A stretch of 64,000 nucleotides of DNA from an uncultured bacterium (GCA_949297715.1 CASFTJ010000003.1:1-64000), one strand, 5' to 3'; positions 43,545-53,206 are shown, counted from the stretch's first letter. Translations and numbers: made by a program. Notes: generated by a model from the letters alone, not told the origin.

Positions 43545-45524
43545 ATGGGAATGGCAGCATCACAAGCCAGATTACTATCAATAACCTCCCGTATGTCAGA
43601 TAATGAATTACGGGCGCAGTTGATTAACAATGCCAAAATACGCCTTACAGAAGATTCATCTAAGGCAAGTGAAAAATATATTAATGCCTTAAACCAGACT
43701 CAGTTGATGATGTCAAATAAAGATTTTCAGGGGAATGATCTATATCAGCAATTGACCTATAATAATTTGACAGCATACAGTTCCTACAATAATCAATACG
43801 GCTTAATTAACAAATCCGGCGAAATGGTTGTATCCGAACTTGAAGCAGCAAAATATGAACAAGCACTTGCAGCAGCGGAAGGCAATGATGATACAGATGC
43901 TTTAACAGAATTTTTAAAACTTTACGGTTTGGAAAAAGATGACACTTCATATTGGGAAAGTAATGGGCTTAGTGAAGAAATGAGAGCCCGTTTTGAAGGT
44001 GATATAGACTATGATGCAGATGGAAACAGAATTTCCGGTTATCACTATGGATATGATATGTCAAAAACATCAACAGAAATGGGTGTCTATGAAAGATTGT
44101 TAGATGATTACACAAAGGCTGATTCTGCATATTCTAGTGCAGTAATAAAAGAGATGAAAAACTATCTTTATGGGTATAAGCCGCAAGGCTTTTCTTCTGC
44201 TTATGAAGATATGTACAACGATGTCGTAGGTGGCAGTAAAACTGATTCTATGGCTGGTTCTCAAGATGCATTGAATTATTTGAAAAAGATGTTTGGAGAG
44301 TTAGTCGGTGATGATTACATAATTGAGGAAAAAATCAACCCCGATGGCACAGTAGAACCATCTATATTTTGTGAAAACATGGATTTTCTGTTAAATGATA
44401 CAATACAATTTAACGGAAGTGGTGCTGTTATAACAAACCAAATTGGAATGACAGGATCAGATCCTGGACCTTATGATATTGGTGGTATATTTACCATTAC
44501 AAAAGATACAAATAGCGGTGCATTAACAGCAACAGGTGTATCAGAAGATGGTGGTGGAACCTATTCTTGTAGTGCTGTTAGCGGTACAGATCCTGAATAT
44601 ACGTTCACATATACCTATACAAAAGAAGAAGATGACGGAACTACTTCATCAAAAACCGGCACTTGCACATTTAATCTTGATACAAATGTAGCAATAACAG
44701 AAGAAAATGCATCTGTTGAGGATGTTGCAGGGCAGATTAAATATATATATAAATATTTTAATCAAAATGTACTTTCACAAATTGACAGAGATAAGTTTGG
44801 AAGTGCAGCACCAACTGAAAAAGCTGCTTATGAAGCAGCCGCAAAACAATTATCAATGTTCATATTTGGTCAGGATATAGGTTCTGATAATTATGAATAT
44901 CTTGATGATATGTATTGGATTATCAATGAAAGCGGTATTCCGACTACCAATTTGGATAGTTCAACATCAGTAACAATAGATCAAGTTATAGGTGGAGTCT
45001 CTCAACCTGTTCAATATCAAACAAACTTTGAGGCAGTGTTAGATGTATTTTTGATAGAAGAAATGATAGCCCAATATGGAGCACCGAAATATACTTGGGT
45101 TGACAAAAACAATCCTGATGAAAATGCAGAAGCAAAAGCACAATGGTATACAAATATTTTTAATAAGATGAATGAAGACGGATACCAAAAAATATCAGCA
45201 GACCTTGCCAAAAGTCCAGATTGGATTCAGTATGCATTTGAAAGCGGATTATTAAGCATGATCCAGGTAGATGACGAATCACAATGGGTATCTACAATGT
45301 ATTCAAATTGTAGTGATATTACAGAAGATACTATAGATTTAATGATTACTCAGGCAGAGGCTGAATATACTCGTGAAACTAACAAAATTCAAGCAAAAGA
45401 TCAACTTTATGATTTAGAGCTTAAGAACATTGATACAGAGCATGAAGCACTTCAAACAGAATATGATTCAATTAAGTCTGCTCTGGATAAAAACGTAGAA
45501 CGTCATTTTAAATACTTCAGCTAA
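43545..45524 (+). CDS. MGMAASQAR-family protein, full length
   Basis: 659 residues, no signal peptide or membrane segment. Begins MGMAASQARLLSITSRMSDN, sharing its first nine residues with the fragment at 1-92. The first ~120 residues are helical (ELRAQLINNAKIRLTEDSSK); the centre is acidic and includes a Thr/Gly-rich beta region (GGIFTITKDTNSGALTATG); the last 60 residues are a coiled coil (AEYTRETNKIQAKDQLYDLE). Helical ends around a variable centre recall flagellin-like or filament proteins and export substrates, but I find no recognised family. Single gene with GAAAGGAAAAGGCG before the ATG. Confidence 0.8.
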   Translation: MGMAASQARLLSITSRMSDNELRAQLINNAKIRLTEDSSKASEKYINALNQTQLMMSNKDFQGNDLYQQLTYNNLTAYSSYNNQYGLINKSGEMVVSELEAAKYEQALAAAEGNDDTDALTEFLKLYGLEKDDTSYWESNGLSEEMRARFEGDIDYDADGNRISGYHYGYDMSKTSTEMGVYERLLDDYTKADSAYSSAVIKEMKNYLYGYKPQGFSSAYEDMYNDVVGGSKTDSMAGSQDALNYLKKMFGELVGDDYIIEEKINPDGTVEPSIFCENMDFLLNDTIQFNGSGAVITNQIGMTGSDPGPYDIGGIFTITKDTNSGALTATGVSEDGGGTYSCSAVSGTDPEYTFTYTYTKEEDDGTTSSKTGTCTFNLDTNVAITEENASVEDVAGQIKYIYKYFNQNVLSQIDRDKFGSAAPTEKAAYEAAAKQLSMFIFGQDIGSDNYEYLDDMYWIINESGIPTTNLDSSTSVTIDQVIGGVSQPVQYQTNFEAVLDVFLIEEMIAQYGAPKYTWVDKNNPDENAEAKAQWYTNIFNKMNEDGYQKISADLAKSPDWIQYAFESGLLSMIQVDDESQWVSTMYSNCSDITEDTIDLMITQAEAEYTRETNKIQAKDQLYDLELKNIDTEHEALQTEYDSIKSALDKNVERHFKYFS

Positions 45525-45658
45525 TAATTGAATAGATAGTGTTAAGCTTTTAATCTTAATATTAGATAAAAAGATATAAAGATTATGTAAGGAAATCCTG
45601 ATAATCTCAATTTTCGACTATAATAATAATATAGTTAAGAAAGAAATTGGAGATTATC

Positions 45659-45943
45659 ATGGAATCAGTAAAAGAAATTCTAACAAAATTGGAAAATGCT
45701 GATAATTCAGTTAAAAATGAAGTAGAAAATATGTTGGTAAAATGCGGAACTTCAGCTCTTCCTCAGTTGGTAGACCAACTTCAGGTTGTAAGAGGTATTA
45801 AAAGAGGGGTTGTAGCAATGACTCTTATCAGACTGGGCGATGCTTCTATCAAATATCTTGAAAATGCTGCAAAACAAAACAAAGATTTTGAATGGGTTGC
45901 AGAATATCTGATTCGTGAGATTAAAGGTGAAATCGCCGCATAA
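45659..45943 (+). CDS. Small HEAT-repeat-like protein
   Basis: 94 residues from the ATG at 45659, with TTGGAG at correct spacing; the TTG at 45647 is less likely. Two or three helical pairs (VKNEVENMLVKCGTSALPQL, RGIKRGVVAMTLIRLGDAS) match HEAT/PBS-lyase repeats, which make protein-binding scaffolds. A TATAAT box lies upstream at about 45620 and a strong terminator follows, so it is a single transcription unit. Confidence 0.8.
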   Translation: MESVKEILTKLENADNSVKNEVENMLVKCGTSALPQLVDQLQVVRGIKRGVVAMTLIRLGDASIKYLENAAKQNKDFEWVAEYLIREIKGEIAA

Positions 45944-45965
45944 GTATTAAAGTTTAAGTTTTAAA

Positions 45966-46002
45966 AAAAAAGCAGTCATTTAATAAATGTCTGCTTTTTT
46001 TT
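45966..46002 (+). terminator. Terminator after the HEAT-like gene
   Basis: AAAAGCAG and CTGCTTTT arms with an inner ATT/AAT stem, then a run of T. Confidence 0.88.
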
Positions 46003-46035
46003 AGTATAAATAAAGACATTATTAATAAATGATGG

Positions 46036-46041
46036 TATAAT
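46036..46041 (+). promoter_or_regulatory. -10 box of the patatin gene, apparently leaderless
   Basis: TGGTATAAT, with an AAGACA -35-like box 17 nt upstream; the ATG at 46048 is 6 nt downstream and there is no Shine-Dalgarno. Confidence 0.5.
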
Positions 46042-46047
46042 CGTTTT

Positions 46048-47265
46048 ATGGATAATAATAAATCATTAGAATATACATGCTTGTTTGGCGGTGGCGCCAT
46101 CAGAGGTGCTGCATATGCAGGTACCGCTAAAGCAATGGAAGAACTTGGAATTGCGCCGAATACTCTTGCGGGATCTTCTGTAGGCTCTGTTATTGCAGGA
46201 CTTCTTGCTGTCGGATATTCGGCTTTTGAGATTGAAGAAATATTTTTAAAAATAAATTTTGAAGTATTTAGAGATGTTCAGATTGGTTTAGGGGTTAAAT
46301 TTGCGCTAAGCAAAGGTGAATTATTTTTAGAATGGGTTCGCGATTTAATAGAGCAAAAATATTATGGTGCTAAGTATAAAAAAGGTTCTCATAAAGCTGT
46401 AACTTTTAAAGATATAAACAAAAACTTGGTAATAATAACAACAGATTTATCAAGTTTTGAGTGCAAAGAATTTTCAAGGTGGGAGACTCCGGATTTTGAA
46501 ATTGCTGCGGCAATCAGAATATCCTGCGGAATGCCAGGGCTTATGCGGCCAGTCGAATATAATAACAGAATTCTGGTAGACGGAGATTTACAGAAAAGCT
46601 GGCCAATGTGGAAGTTATCCAAACATCTGGAGCCTGTTGAAAACAGAATACTTGAGTTCAGACTTGAAGGTGACTTCGAAGGTAATGATAAAAACATGGT
46701 TGAATATGTAAATTCGCTTTATGCTTTTACGACTTCAATGGCAACAAAATTTATAATTGATATTTATGGAACAAAGGATATGTTCGACTATATTGTCATA
46801 AATACCGGAGAAACAAATATCGTGGACTTTAATATGCCTGAAGATAAGCGTAAAGAGTTAATGCAGATCGGATATGGGCAAACAATTGAATATTTTAAGA
46901 AAGTTTTACCTGTTAAAAAGGCATCTTTACTCACAATTTATCAGGATATTCAAAATAAACTGGTAAAAATACAAAAACACATAAAGCGCATGAATATACC
47001 TAAAGCTAAATCTCTTACAGCAGAATTGTTTATAGATTTATGTGATTATAAAGATTTTATCGAAGCAAAAATTTATAACAGTATTTTGGATTTTCAAAAG
47101 TATTTTTATTCAAACATAGATTATCCTGCGCTTTTCGGCAAAACAACTTTGAATAAGCATGATTTGGTAATAGAAAAATTAGATATTACAATATTATCTT
47201 TAAAATCAAAAACCTCTGAATTGAGCGAATATATTGAAACTAACAAGCAAGCTTGTTCGGTATAG
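46048..47265 (+). CDS. Patatin-like phospholipase
   Basis: 405 residues. The oxyanion loop GGGAIRGAAY (residues 14-23), nucleophile S44 in GSSVG, and the catalytic Asp D178 in VDGD complete the Ser-Asp dyad. A helical extension of about 150 residues follows the patatin domain (VKIQKHIKRMNIPKAKSL ...). It would hydrolyse acyl chains from phospholipids; cytoplasmic, since no signal peptide is present. Some patatins are exported toxins, but no secretion signal can be seen. Confidence 0.92.
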   Translation: MDNNKSLEYTCLFGGGAIRGAAYAGTAKAMEELGIAPNTLAGSSVGSVIAGLLAVGYSAFEIEEIFLKINFEVFRDVQIGLGVKFALSKGELFLEWVRDLIEQKYYGAKYKKGSHKAVTFKDINKNLVIITTDLSSFECKEFSRWETPDFEIAAAIRISCGMPGLMRPVEYNNRILVDGDLQKSWPMWKLSKHLEPVENRILEFRLEGDFEGNDKNMVEYVNSLYAFTTSMATKFIIDIYGTKDMFDYIVINTGETNIVDFNMPEDKRKELMQIGYGQTIEYFKKVLPVKKASLLTIYQDIQNKLVKIQKHIKRMNIPKAKSLTAELFIDLCDYKDFIEAKIYNSILDFQKYFYSNIDYPALFGKTTLNKHDLVIEKLDITILSLKSKTSELSEYIETNKQACSV

Positions 47266-47319
47266 AAATATTTATTGACAATATATCTTTTTTTAAATAT
47301 TATAGATAAGTGGATAGAA

Positions 47320-47406
47320 GCCCTAATGGCGGAATCGGTAGACGCGTTGGACTTAAAATCCAATTGGGTGAATAACTCAGTGCCAGTTCAAGTCTGGCTT
47401 AGGGCA
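47320..47406 (+). tRNA. tRNA-Leu(TAA)
   Basis: Acceptor arms GCCCTAA and TTAGGGC, discriminator A, anticodon stem TTGGA/TCCAA with TAA in the loop, a long variable arm, and a T-arm GCCAG-TTCAAGT-CTGGC. 87 nt; CCA is not encoded. A terminator follows. Confidence 0.97.
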
Positions 47407-47411
47407 ATTTA

Positions 47412-47436
47412 AAGACTTTCCAAAAGGGAAGTCTTT
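47412..47436 (+). terminator. tRNA-Leu terminator
   Basis: AAGACTT and AAGTCTT arms followed by a T-run. Confidence 0.9.
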
Positions 47437-47539
47437 TTTATTACGTTTTGTAAATTTTTATTAGTAAAATTTTAAATTAAAGCAAATTTTTATGTTAATT
47501 ATATTTATAATATATATAGAGTATATATGAGAGTATAAA

Positions 47540-48412
47540 ATGACATTCAAATTCGATTTAGAAATATTTGGAAAATGTTTACAAGGCCTTGGACAGGGTT
47601 TAATGCAAGGCGGGATTTTAATGGATACTACCCGCATGATTCATCGCAGAGGCATGTACGGCGGGATGAGTATATGGGGATGCGGTACTTTTATGCCCGG
47701 AGGATGTACGCCTCCATTGAATATATGGCATCCGATGTACGCTGGCAATACGACAAACCCTTATTTGATTCAACAAGGAAATAATATTGCAACATTTCAG
47801 GCGAAAGAAATATTTGATCAAGCATATGAATATTATAAAAAGCAAGAACAGCAGTTTACTCCTCAAATAACAGATAGCCAGCAGACAACACAAACGGAAA
47901 TCGGTAAACAAATCCAAGAAGCCTTACAGAATGAAAGCGGAGAATATTCAATAACTACATCACAATACAATGCATTGTTAAATAAACAAAATAAAACAGC
48001 AGAGGAAGAACAATTACTAGATACAGCTTATAAGGCTTCAGTAAAATCTGCCGGAGAATCTTATATGAATTGTGCAGATAAAGAGTATGGCAATTCAGAT
48101 GGAAGTCTTACAAAAGATGAATTTACCGAATATATAATGGGAACAATAAATGGCGGAACTGATTGCAGTATAACTGATGAAGGCAGAGAAGCTATAGAAG
48201 CTGCATTTAATAAACTTAATATAGATGACAACGGTAAGATCAGTAAAGACGAAATGAGTGCATTTATCGGGTATTTAGACACTGTCATAGATGGCAAAAA
48301 AGATGGTAAAATAACAGGTGCAGCGTTCTTTAAAGCATTAGAGGCCTTTGAGTCAGATTCAAACATGAAAGCAACTTTACAACAGATTCATAGCGATTTA
48401 TATAGTGAATAG
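47540..48412 (+). CDS. Lineage-specific protein with EF-hand-like loops
   Basis: 290 residues. The N-terminal 80 residues are Gly/Met-rich (GLGQGLMQGGILMDTTRMIH, RRGMYGGMSIWGCGTFMPGG). A Q-rich helix follows, then a C-terminal part with two good EF-hand loops: EYGNSDGSLTKDEF near residue 190 and NIDDNGKISKDEM near 232, plus a weaker third (DGKKDGKITGAAF). Two or three calcium sites are likely. The Gly/Met-rich start resembles in style the proteins at 56609 and 57565. No Sec signal. Function unknown; calcium suggests an extracellular or envelope location if exported. Confidence 0.78.
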   Translation: MTFKFDLEIFGKCLQGLGQGLMQGGILMDTTRMIHRRGMYGGMSIWGCGTFMPGGCTPPLNIWHPMYAGNTTNPYLIQQGNNIATFQAKEIFDQAYEYYKKQEQQFTPQITDSQQTTQTEIGKQIQEALQNESGEYSITTSQYNALLNKQNKTAEEEQLLDTAYKASVKSAGESYMNCADKEYGNSDGSLTKDEFTEYIMGTINGGTDCSITDEGREAIEAAFNKLNIDDNGKISKDEMSAFIGYLDTVIDGKKDGKITGAAFFKALEAFESDSNMKATLQQIHSDLYSE

Positions 48413-49420
48413 TTTTTCAATGCCAGACCAATCGAGATTTTTTGATGATGCGAAATTTTTTAATTTTAGAGAATTAAGTGATTTTAAGTCTTTAAAAATC
48501 AGCTCCCAATTATTTTGGGAAGTATCAAGGCTTATAAGAGGAACAGCAGCCTCATCAGCAAGTTTTTGAACTTTTACGTCATAATTTATACCTGCAGTTT
48601 TAACACCGGCTTTTAGGGCGGCGATTACGGCATGAAAACGCATTGCAAGCATATAATCAAGTTGTGAAATCCTTTTGAATGTTTCATTTCTGTTTTTGTA
48701 GTAGATAATTTTAATATCAACATTAGGATTTTTAGATTTTAAAATTTCCTCAAAATGTTTGCAGACTTCATCGTCAAGAGATTTTTGAAATACGAAAAGT
48801 TCAATTTTTCTGCCTTTAAAATATTCCAAAACATTATCAGCAAGGTTATTTAAAAAATCTTCAGTAAGTGAGGCGAAACTTCTAAGCTGAATTCCGACGG
48901 CATAATTTTTAGGTATATCCTTCATTCTAATACTAAAAACGGGATCGTTAATAAGTTCAGCATTTATCCCCCAATTTTGAAGCATTTCAAGGCTTTTATT
49001 ATCTCTTACCGAAACGTATTTAGCTTTTGAAATAAGATTTTTTACTATTTTTTGTGATATTTTACGATTTAGGGGGCCGATACCTTGTGCAAAAATTACA
49101 ACATCCTTTTTATAAAACAGAGCACAAAAAATAATAAATGAGTAATATAAAAGGCTTTTCAAACTTGTGACATCTTGCAAAAGGCTTCCGCCGCCCGAGA
49201 TAAGAATGTCAGAATTCTGGATTGTTTTGATGACGTTTTTAATGTCGAAATTTTTTACCGCGTTAACATCATAATCTGCTGAAGTTTTGGAAGGATTTGA
49301 AGAAATAACAGTGACATCGGCATTTAGAGTTTTTAGTTTATCGCACAAAACCGAAAGAATAGCATCATCACCAAAGTTGTCAAAACCATAATATCCGGAA
49401 ACAACAACTTTTTTAGGCAT
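48398..49420 (-). CDS. csaB: Polysaccharide pyruvyl transferase
   Basis: 340 residues from the ATG at 49420, which overlaps the end of the kinase gene by 8 bases and has GGAGGG before it; the longer frame to 49537 only copies the kinase end. VVVSGYYGFDNFGDDAIL, SGGGSLLQDVTSLKSLLYY, FAQGIGPLNRK, VRDNKSLEMLQNWG and AMRFHAVIAALKAGV match CsaB/WcaK. It puts ketal pyruvate on cell-wall polysaccharide, which can anchor SLH-domain surface proteins. Third gene of eda-kdgK-csaB. Confidence 0.9.
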   Translation of the reverse strand: MPKKVVVSGYYGFDNFGDDAILSVLCDKLKTLNADVTVISSNPSKTSADYDVNAVKNFDIKNVIKTIQNSDILISGGGSLLQDVTSLKSLLYYSFIIFCALFYKKDVVIFAQGIGPLNRKISQKIVKNLISKAKYVSVRDNKSLEMLQNWGINAELINDPVFSIRMKDIPKNYAVGIQLRSFASLTEDFLNNLADNVLEYFKGRKIELFVFQKSLDDEVCKHFEEILKSKNPNVDIKIIYYKNRNETFKRISQLDYMLAMRFHAVIAALKAGVKTAGINYDVKVQKLADEAAVPLISLDTSQNNWELIFKDLKSLNSLKLKNFASSKNLDWSGIEKLFTI

Positions 49421-50363
49421 TAAGCCCTCCTTTTTCAAAAATGGAATAAATTTCATCTTTATAAGGAATAGATTTAATAGCTCCGATTCCTTTAGCCTGA
49501 AGTCCTGCAACAATAGAGGCAAAACGAGTTGCTTCAAACGGTGTAAGTCCGTGGGTTACGGCATGCAAAAAGCCGCCGTTAAAAGCGTCGCCCGAGCAAG
49601 TTGTATCAACTACTTCGTGTGTATAAAACTCAGAAAAAATAATATTCCCGTTGTATCCGGTGTAATATCCGCCTGAATTTGAGTCTTTAATAACAATTAT
49701 GCTGACGCCCATATCCCAAATATTTTTCATAATATTTTCAAGCGAATCAATTTCAAGAATATTTACAGTATCATATTTTGCACTCATAAAGAGAATATCA
49801 ACATTTCCGATTATACTGTTAAAATCTTCTCTTGCATTTTCTGGTGTTGTAATCAGCAACGAAAAATTAGGATCATAAGCCGTAATTACATCGTTATTTT
49901 TAGCAAATTTAAAAGCTTCAGCAACAGCTTCTTTAGCAGACATAGAAAGTGATTGCGTGACCCCTGAAGCATATACGACTTTAGAATTAGCGATATAATC
50001 TTCAGTAATATCCTCAATAGAAAGTTTAGCAGGAGCAATACGCTTTCTGTAATAAGCAAACTCTTTTCTGCATCCGGCAGGACGTGCTATAAAATATAGT
50101 CCGTTTGGTTCAGGCGCAGTGTTAACTTTAGAGATATCAAGCCCTTCATTTTTCCAGCTTTCCAAGAGGTAATCCTTAAACACATCATCACCGATCCTTG
50201 TAATAAAGCCAACTTTAGAACCTGCTCTTGAGGCAGCAACAGCAGTAGCAAGAGCATCACCGCCATAGTATTTTTTAAGGCACTCCGCTTCATTTAAGTG
50301 AGTATCACTTGATAATTCAATTAAACTTTCTCCGATTGTAATAATATCGAGTTTTTCTTCCAT
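49413..50363 (-). CDS. kdgK: PfkB-family sugar kinase, probably 2-keto-3-deoxygluconate kinase
   Basis: 316 residues. KYYGGDALATAVAASRAGSK near residue 31 and VVDTTCSGDAFNGGFLHAV near 246 are the two PfkB signatures, the second containing the catalytic Asp. It lies one base after the aldolase gene, which points to KDG kinase: KDG to KDPG, then cleavage by Eda. Other ribokinase-type substrates cannot be excluded from sequence alone. AAAGGATT before the ATG. Confidence 0.88.
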   Translation of the reverse strand: MEEKLDIITIGESLIELSSDTHLNEAECLKKYYGGDALATAVAASRAGSKVGFITRIGDDVFKDYLLESWKNEGLDISKVNTAPEPNGLYFIARPAGCRKEFAYYRKRIAPAKLSIEDITEDYIANSKVVYASGVTQSLSMSAKEAVAEAFKFAKNNDVITAYDPNFSLLITTPENAREDFNSIIGNVDILFMSAKYDTVNILEIDSLENIMKNIWDMGVSIIVIKDSNSGGYYTGYNGNIIFSEFYTHEVVDTTCSGDAFNGGFLHAVTHGLTPFEATRFASIVAGLQAKGIGAIKSIPYKDEIYSIFEKGGLNA

Positions 50364-50364
50364 A

Positions 50365-50973
50365 CTAATCCTTTAATTCTTCAAGTGCGGTTTTAACTCT
50401 GGTTGTAATTTCCGAGTAAGAATATCCGCTTAATAAATCTCTTCCGACTCCGACTGCAACGGCACCTGCATTAATATAATCTTTTATTTCAGAGATTTTT
50501 GCAGCTCCCATAGGAACAATATTTAAAAATGGCATGGGCCTTAAAAGGTTTTCCAAATAAGAAACCCCGCCAAGAGCTGTAATAGGAAATATTTTAATTA
50601 ATTTGACTCTTGCTTTCCAAGCTGAGTATGCTTCATTTGCCGTTGAAGCGCCTGCAATAAACGGAACTTGTCTGTCTTTGGAAAACTTAACAAGATTCAT
50701 TTGAAATATCGGTGAAGACAAAACCTTGGCTCCTGCATCGACAGCAGTTTGAGCTTGAAGTGATGTTATTATTCCGCCGGCGCATACAGTTGCATGCTTT
50801 GATATTTCATCAATTACGTAATAAACCTCAGGATTGACGACATTTATTTCCATAAACTTAATTCCGCCATCAATTAGTGCTAAAGCTGTATTTCTGACTT
50901 TTTCAGGATCTCTGCTTCTTAAAATAGGTAAAAGTTTTTGTTCTGATAATAATTTTACTAAATTTTCGTTCAT
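50365..50973 (-). CDS. eda: KDPG/KHG aldolase
   Basis: 202 residues. K127 in LIKIFPITALGG is the Schiff-base lysine, and E42 in MEINVVN the general acid/base; the phosphate site GAGT-like region reads CAGGIITS. The usual EVTLRT segment is EINVVN, so the Arg/Thr that contact substrate differ, and the preferred 2-keto-3-deoxy acid may be altered. It cleaves KDPG to pyruvate and glyceraldehyde 3-phosphate. AAAAGGATAG before the ATG. First gene of the operon. Confidence 0.88.
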   Translation of the reverse strand: MNENLVKLLSEQKLLPILRSRDPEKVRNTALALIDGGIKFMEINVVNPEVYYVIDEISKHATVCAGGIITSLQAQTAVDAGAKVLSSPIFQMNLVKFSKDRQVPFIAGASTANEAYSAWKARVKLIKIFPITALGGVSYLENLLRPMPFLNIVPMGAAKISEIKDYINAGAVAVGVGRDLLSGYSYSEITTRVKTALEELKD

Positions 50974-51021
50974 AATCTATCCTTTTTTCAAAATTTATTA
51001 TATCATAAAATAAGGAGGGGT

Positions 51022-52974
51022 ATGAGAAACTTAAAGTCAAAAGCATTTTTCATATATTCATTTATATTTTACGTAATACTGTCATTTATATTGATGCTAA
51101 TTTCATGGCAGATTTTGGAGCCGAACGCTTATAATTTTATGGTAAAGAATTTTTCGGCAATACAGAATGCTTCAGATAGAATTGCGATTGTCGTAATTGA
51201 CGATAAATCAACTTCACGATACCGCTGGCCATGGAAGAGAGATCTTTACGCAAAGATATTTGAGTACTTAAACAACTACGGTGACACAGAATTAATAGGT
51301 TTTGATGCTATTTTTACAAGCTTAGATAGTGAAACCCCTCAAGCAGACAAGACGTTTTTTGATACTGTCAGACAAATAAACAATCTTGTTGTAGGCTTCA
51401 GCCTAATTGACGAAAAGCCGGCAGATCCAGAGCAGGCTGAATTATATGAACAAAAATTTCATGACAAATTCGGTGTTAACATTGAGGATAAGAGAGTTAA
51501 ATATCGTTATCCGTCAAAGTATGGAAGTTTTTCAAAATATCCTAAAGCTTATTTTGACTCTGTAAAATATGCAGGCTCAGTAAATTCTACCCGTTTACCT
51601 GCAAATGGTTACATGGTTTTTAATGATCTTATTGTTTCACTTAATCAAAAATACTATCCATCGCTATCGTTAAGGATGTATATGCTTTTAAACGGTGCGG
51701 ATAAGGTTACAATGTATGATGATTATGTTGAAGTTGATAAAACAGGATTGAAAGTTCCAACAATAGTCAGTTATAACGGACTTCACAATTACATAAAATT
51801 TTACAAGATATTAGACAGAACATCATATTCATTTAAAAAGTATTCGGCAGTAGATCTTATAGACTCTCTTGATAATATTAAAAACGGGAAACCCCCGATA
51901 ATCAATCCTGCAGAATTTAAAGACAAAATAGTTTTTGTCGGAGCAAATGCAAAAGCTTCAGCCATAAAAGTTATAGATGCCCAGTTGACTCCTATGCTTA
52001 ACGAGCATCCCGGAGTTGATATTCAAGCAGTCAACTTAAGCAACTTTATTAATAACGATATTATGAAAATCAGTTCTATAAAGTTTGATTTTTGTATAAT
52101 TTTGTTATTAAGCGTACTGACATTTATCATAATAAACAGATTTTCGGTATTTAAGTCGTTGCTGTTACTGGTATTAATAGGATGCGGATATTTAGGATTT
52201 GCAGTTGTTTGCTATACAAATGACTTTGGCGTAAATGTTGTTACACCGATGGGAATCCAGCTTGTAACGATGATTTTTGCGTATTCATACCGATTTATTG
52301 TTGAGGGCAAAAACAAAGAAAAAATCAAGCAGGCTATGGGCAAGTATCTTTCGCAGGATATAATGAAAAATGTTGTAAAAAACATTGATGATATAAAACT
52401 GGGCGGTAAAAGAGCAAATGTAACTGTACTTTTTGCTGATATCAGGGGATTTACAAGTATGAGCGAAAAGATGACGGCAGAGGAAGTTTCTAAAATTCTG
52501 AATGAATATTTTACTGAAATTGAGCCGATAATTACTAAATACAACGGAGTTATCAATAAGTTTATCGGGGATGCCGTAATGGCGATATTTGGTGAACCTG
52601 TTCAGGATCTTAATCATCCTGTAAATGCAGTTAAATGTGCTTACGAAATGTTAAAAAAGGTAGATGAACTTCGAGACAAATGGCTGTTTGAAGGAAAGCC
52701 GAAAATTGAAATCGGAGTCGGGATTAATACAGGTGATGCTTTTGTCGGGAACATTGGTTCGGAGAAGCGTTTAGAGTACACAGTAATTGGTGATACCGTA
52801 AACCTTGCAAGCAGAATTGAAAGTTATAATAAAGTTTACCGCACAAACTTTTTGATAAGCAGTTCGACATACTCATACGTAAGTAATATTGCAGATGTAA
52901 TAAAGATAAGCGAAGTTACAATTCGCGGCAAAGCTAAAAAGATGGACATTTACGAAGTTTTGCGCTTAAGTTAA
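51022..52974 (+). CDS. CHASE2-domain class III adenylate cyclase
   Basis: 650 residues. An N-terminal helix, an extracellular CHASE2 domain (about residues 40-340, including VVIDDKSTSRYRWPWKRDLY and FVGANAKASA), three membrane helices around 350-430, then the cyclase domain: D473 in FADIRGFTSM and D517 in FIGDAVMAIFG bind metals, and YTVIGDTVNLASRIES carries the transition-state Asn and Arg. NKFIGD has the Lys that selects ATP. It makes cAMP in response to an outside signal. AAGGAGGGG before the ATG. Common in cyanobacteria. Confidence 0.93.
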   Translation: MRNLKSKAFFIYSFIFYVILSFILMLISWQILEPNAYNFMVKNFSAIQNASDRIAIVVIDDKSTSRYRWPWKRDLYAKIFEYLNNYGDTELIGFDAIFTSLDSETPQADKTFFDTVRQINNLVVGFSLIDEKPADPEQAELYEQKFHDKFGVNIEDKRVKYRYPSKYGSFSKYPKAYFDSVKYAGSVNSTRLPANGYMVFNDLIVSLNQKYYPSLSLRMYMLLNGADKVTMYDDYVEVDKTGLKVPTIVSYNGLHNYIKFYKILDRTSYSFKKYSAVDLIDSLDNIKNGKPPIINPAEFKDKIVFVGANAKASAIKVIDAQLTPMLNEHPGVDIQAVNLSNFINNDIMKISSIKFDFCIILLLSVLTFIIINRFSVFKSLLLLVLIGCGYLGFAVVCYTNDFGVNVVTPMGIQLVTMIFAYSYRFIVEGKNKEKIKQAMGKYLSQDIMKNVVKNIDDIKLGGKRANVTVLFADIRGFTSMSEKMTAEEVSKILNEYFTEIEPIITKYNGVINKFIGDAVMAIFGEPVQDLNHPVNAVKCAYEMLKKVDELRDKWLFEGKPKIEIGVGINTGDAFVGNIGSEKRLEYTVIGDTVNLASRIESYNKVYRTNFLISSSTYSYVSNIADVIKISEVTIRGKAKKMDIYEVLRLS

Positions 52975-53204
52975 ATTTCAAGATTTTTAAAAATTAATAA
53001 CTCGTAAGGCTCATATTCAAGTGCAGCGGCAAGTTTTTCAACAACATCTAACGTTGGAGACGATGTCTGTGCTTCAATCTGAGTTAAAGTAGATCTGCCA
53101 ATTCCAGCTAGTTCAGCAAGTTTTTCTTGTGAATATCTTCTTTTTATGCGCTCAAATCTTACTCTCGTTGCGAATTTTTTTGCCAATGTTGATATGCTAG
53201 CCAT
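52971..53204 (-). CDS. XRE-type HTH regulator, partner of prepilin 2
   Basis: 77 residues, essentially only the DNA-binding domain: VRFERIKRRYSQEKLAELAG, then IGRSTLTQIEAQTSSPTLDV (recognition helix) and VEKLAAALEYEPYELL. A possible promoter (TTGTCG, 17 nt, TAGTAT) ends about 12 nt before the ATG, so the mRNA would be nearly leaderless, as for lambda cI. It is divergent from prepilin 2, and repeated CGTTATA half-sites lie between. Its end overlaps the cyclase stop by 4 bases. Confidence 0.9.
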   Translation of the reverse strand: MASISTLAKKFATRVRFERIKRRYSQEKLAELAGIGRSTLTQIEAQTSSPTLDVVEKLAAALEYEPYELLIFKNLEI

Positions 53205-53206
53205 AA

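Noticed and set aside
49421-49537. Longer N-terminus for csaB
   Set aside because: The extra residues only re-read the kinase gene in another frame; the GGAGGG site and motif VVVSGYYGFDNFGDD fit the ATG at 49420.
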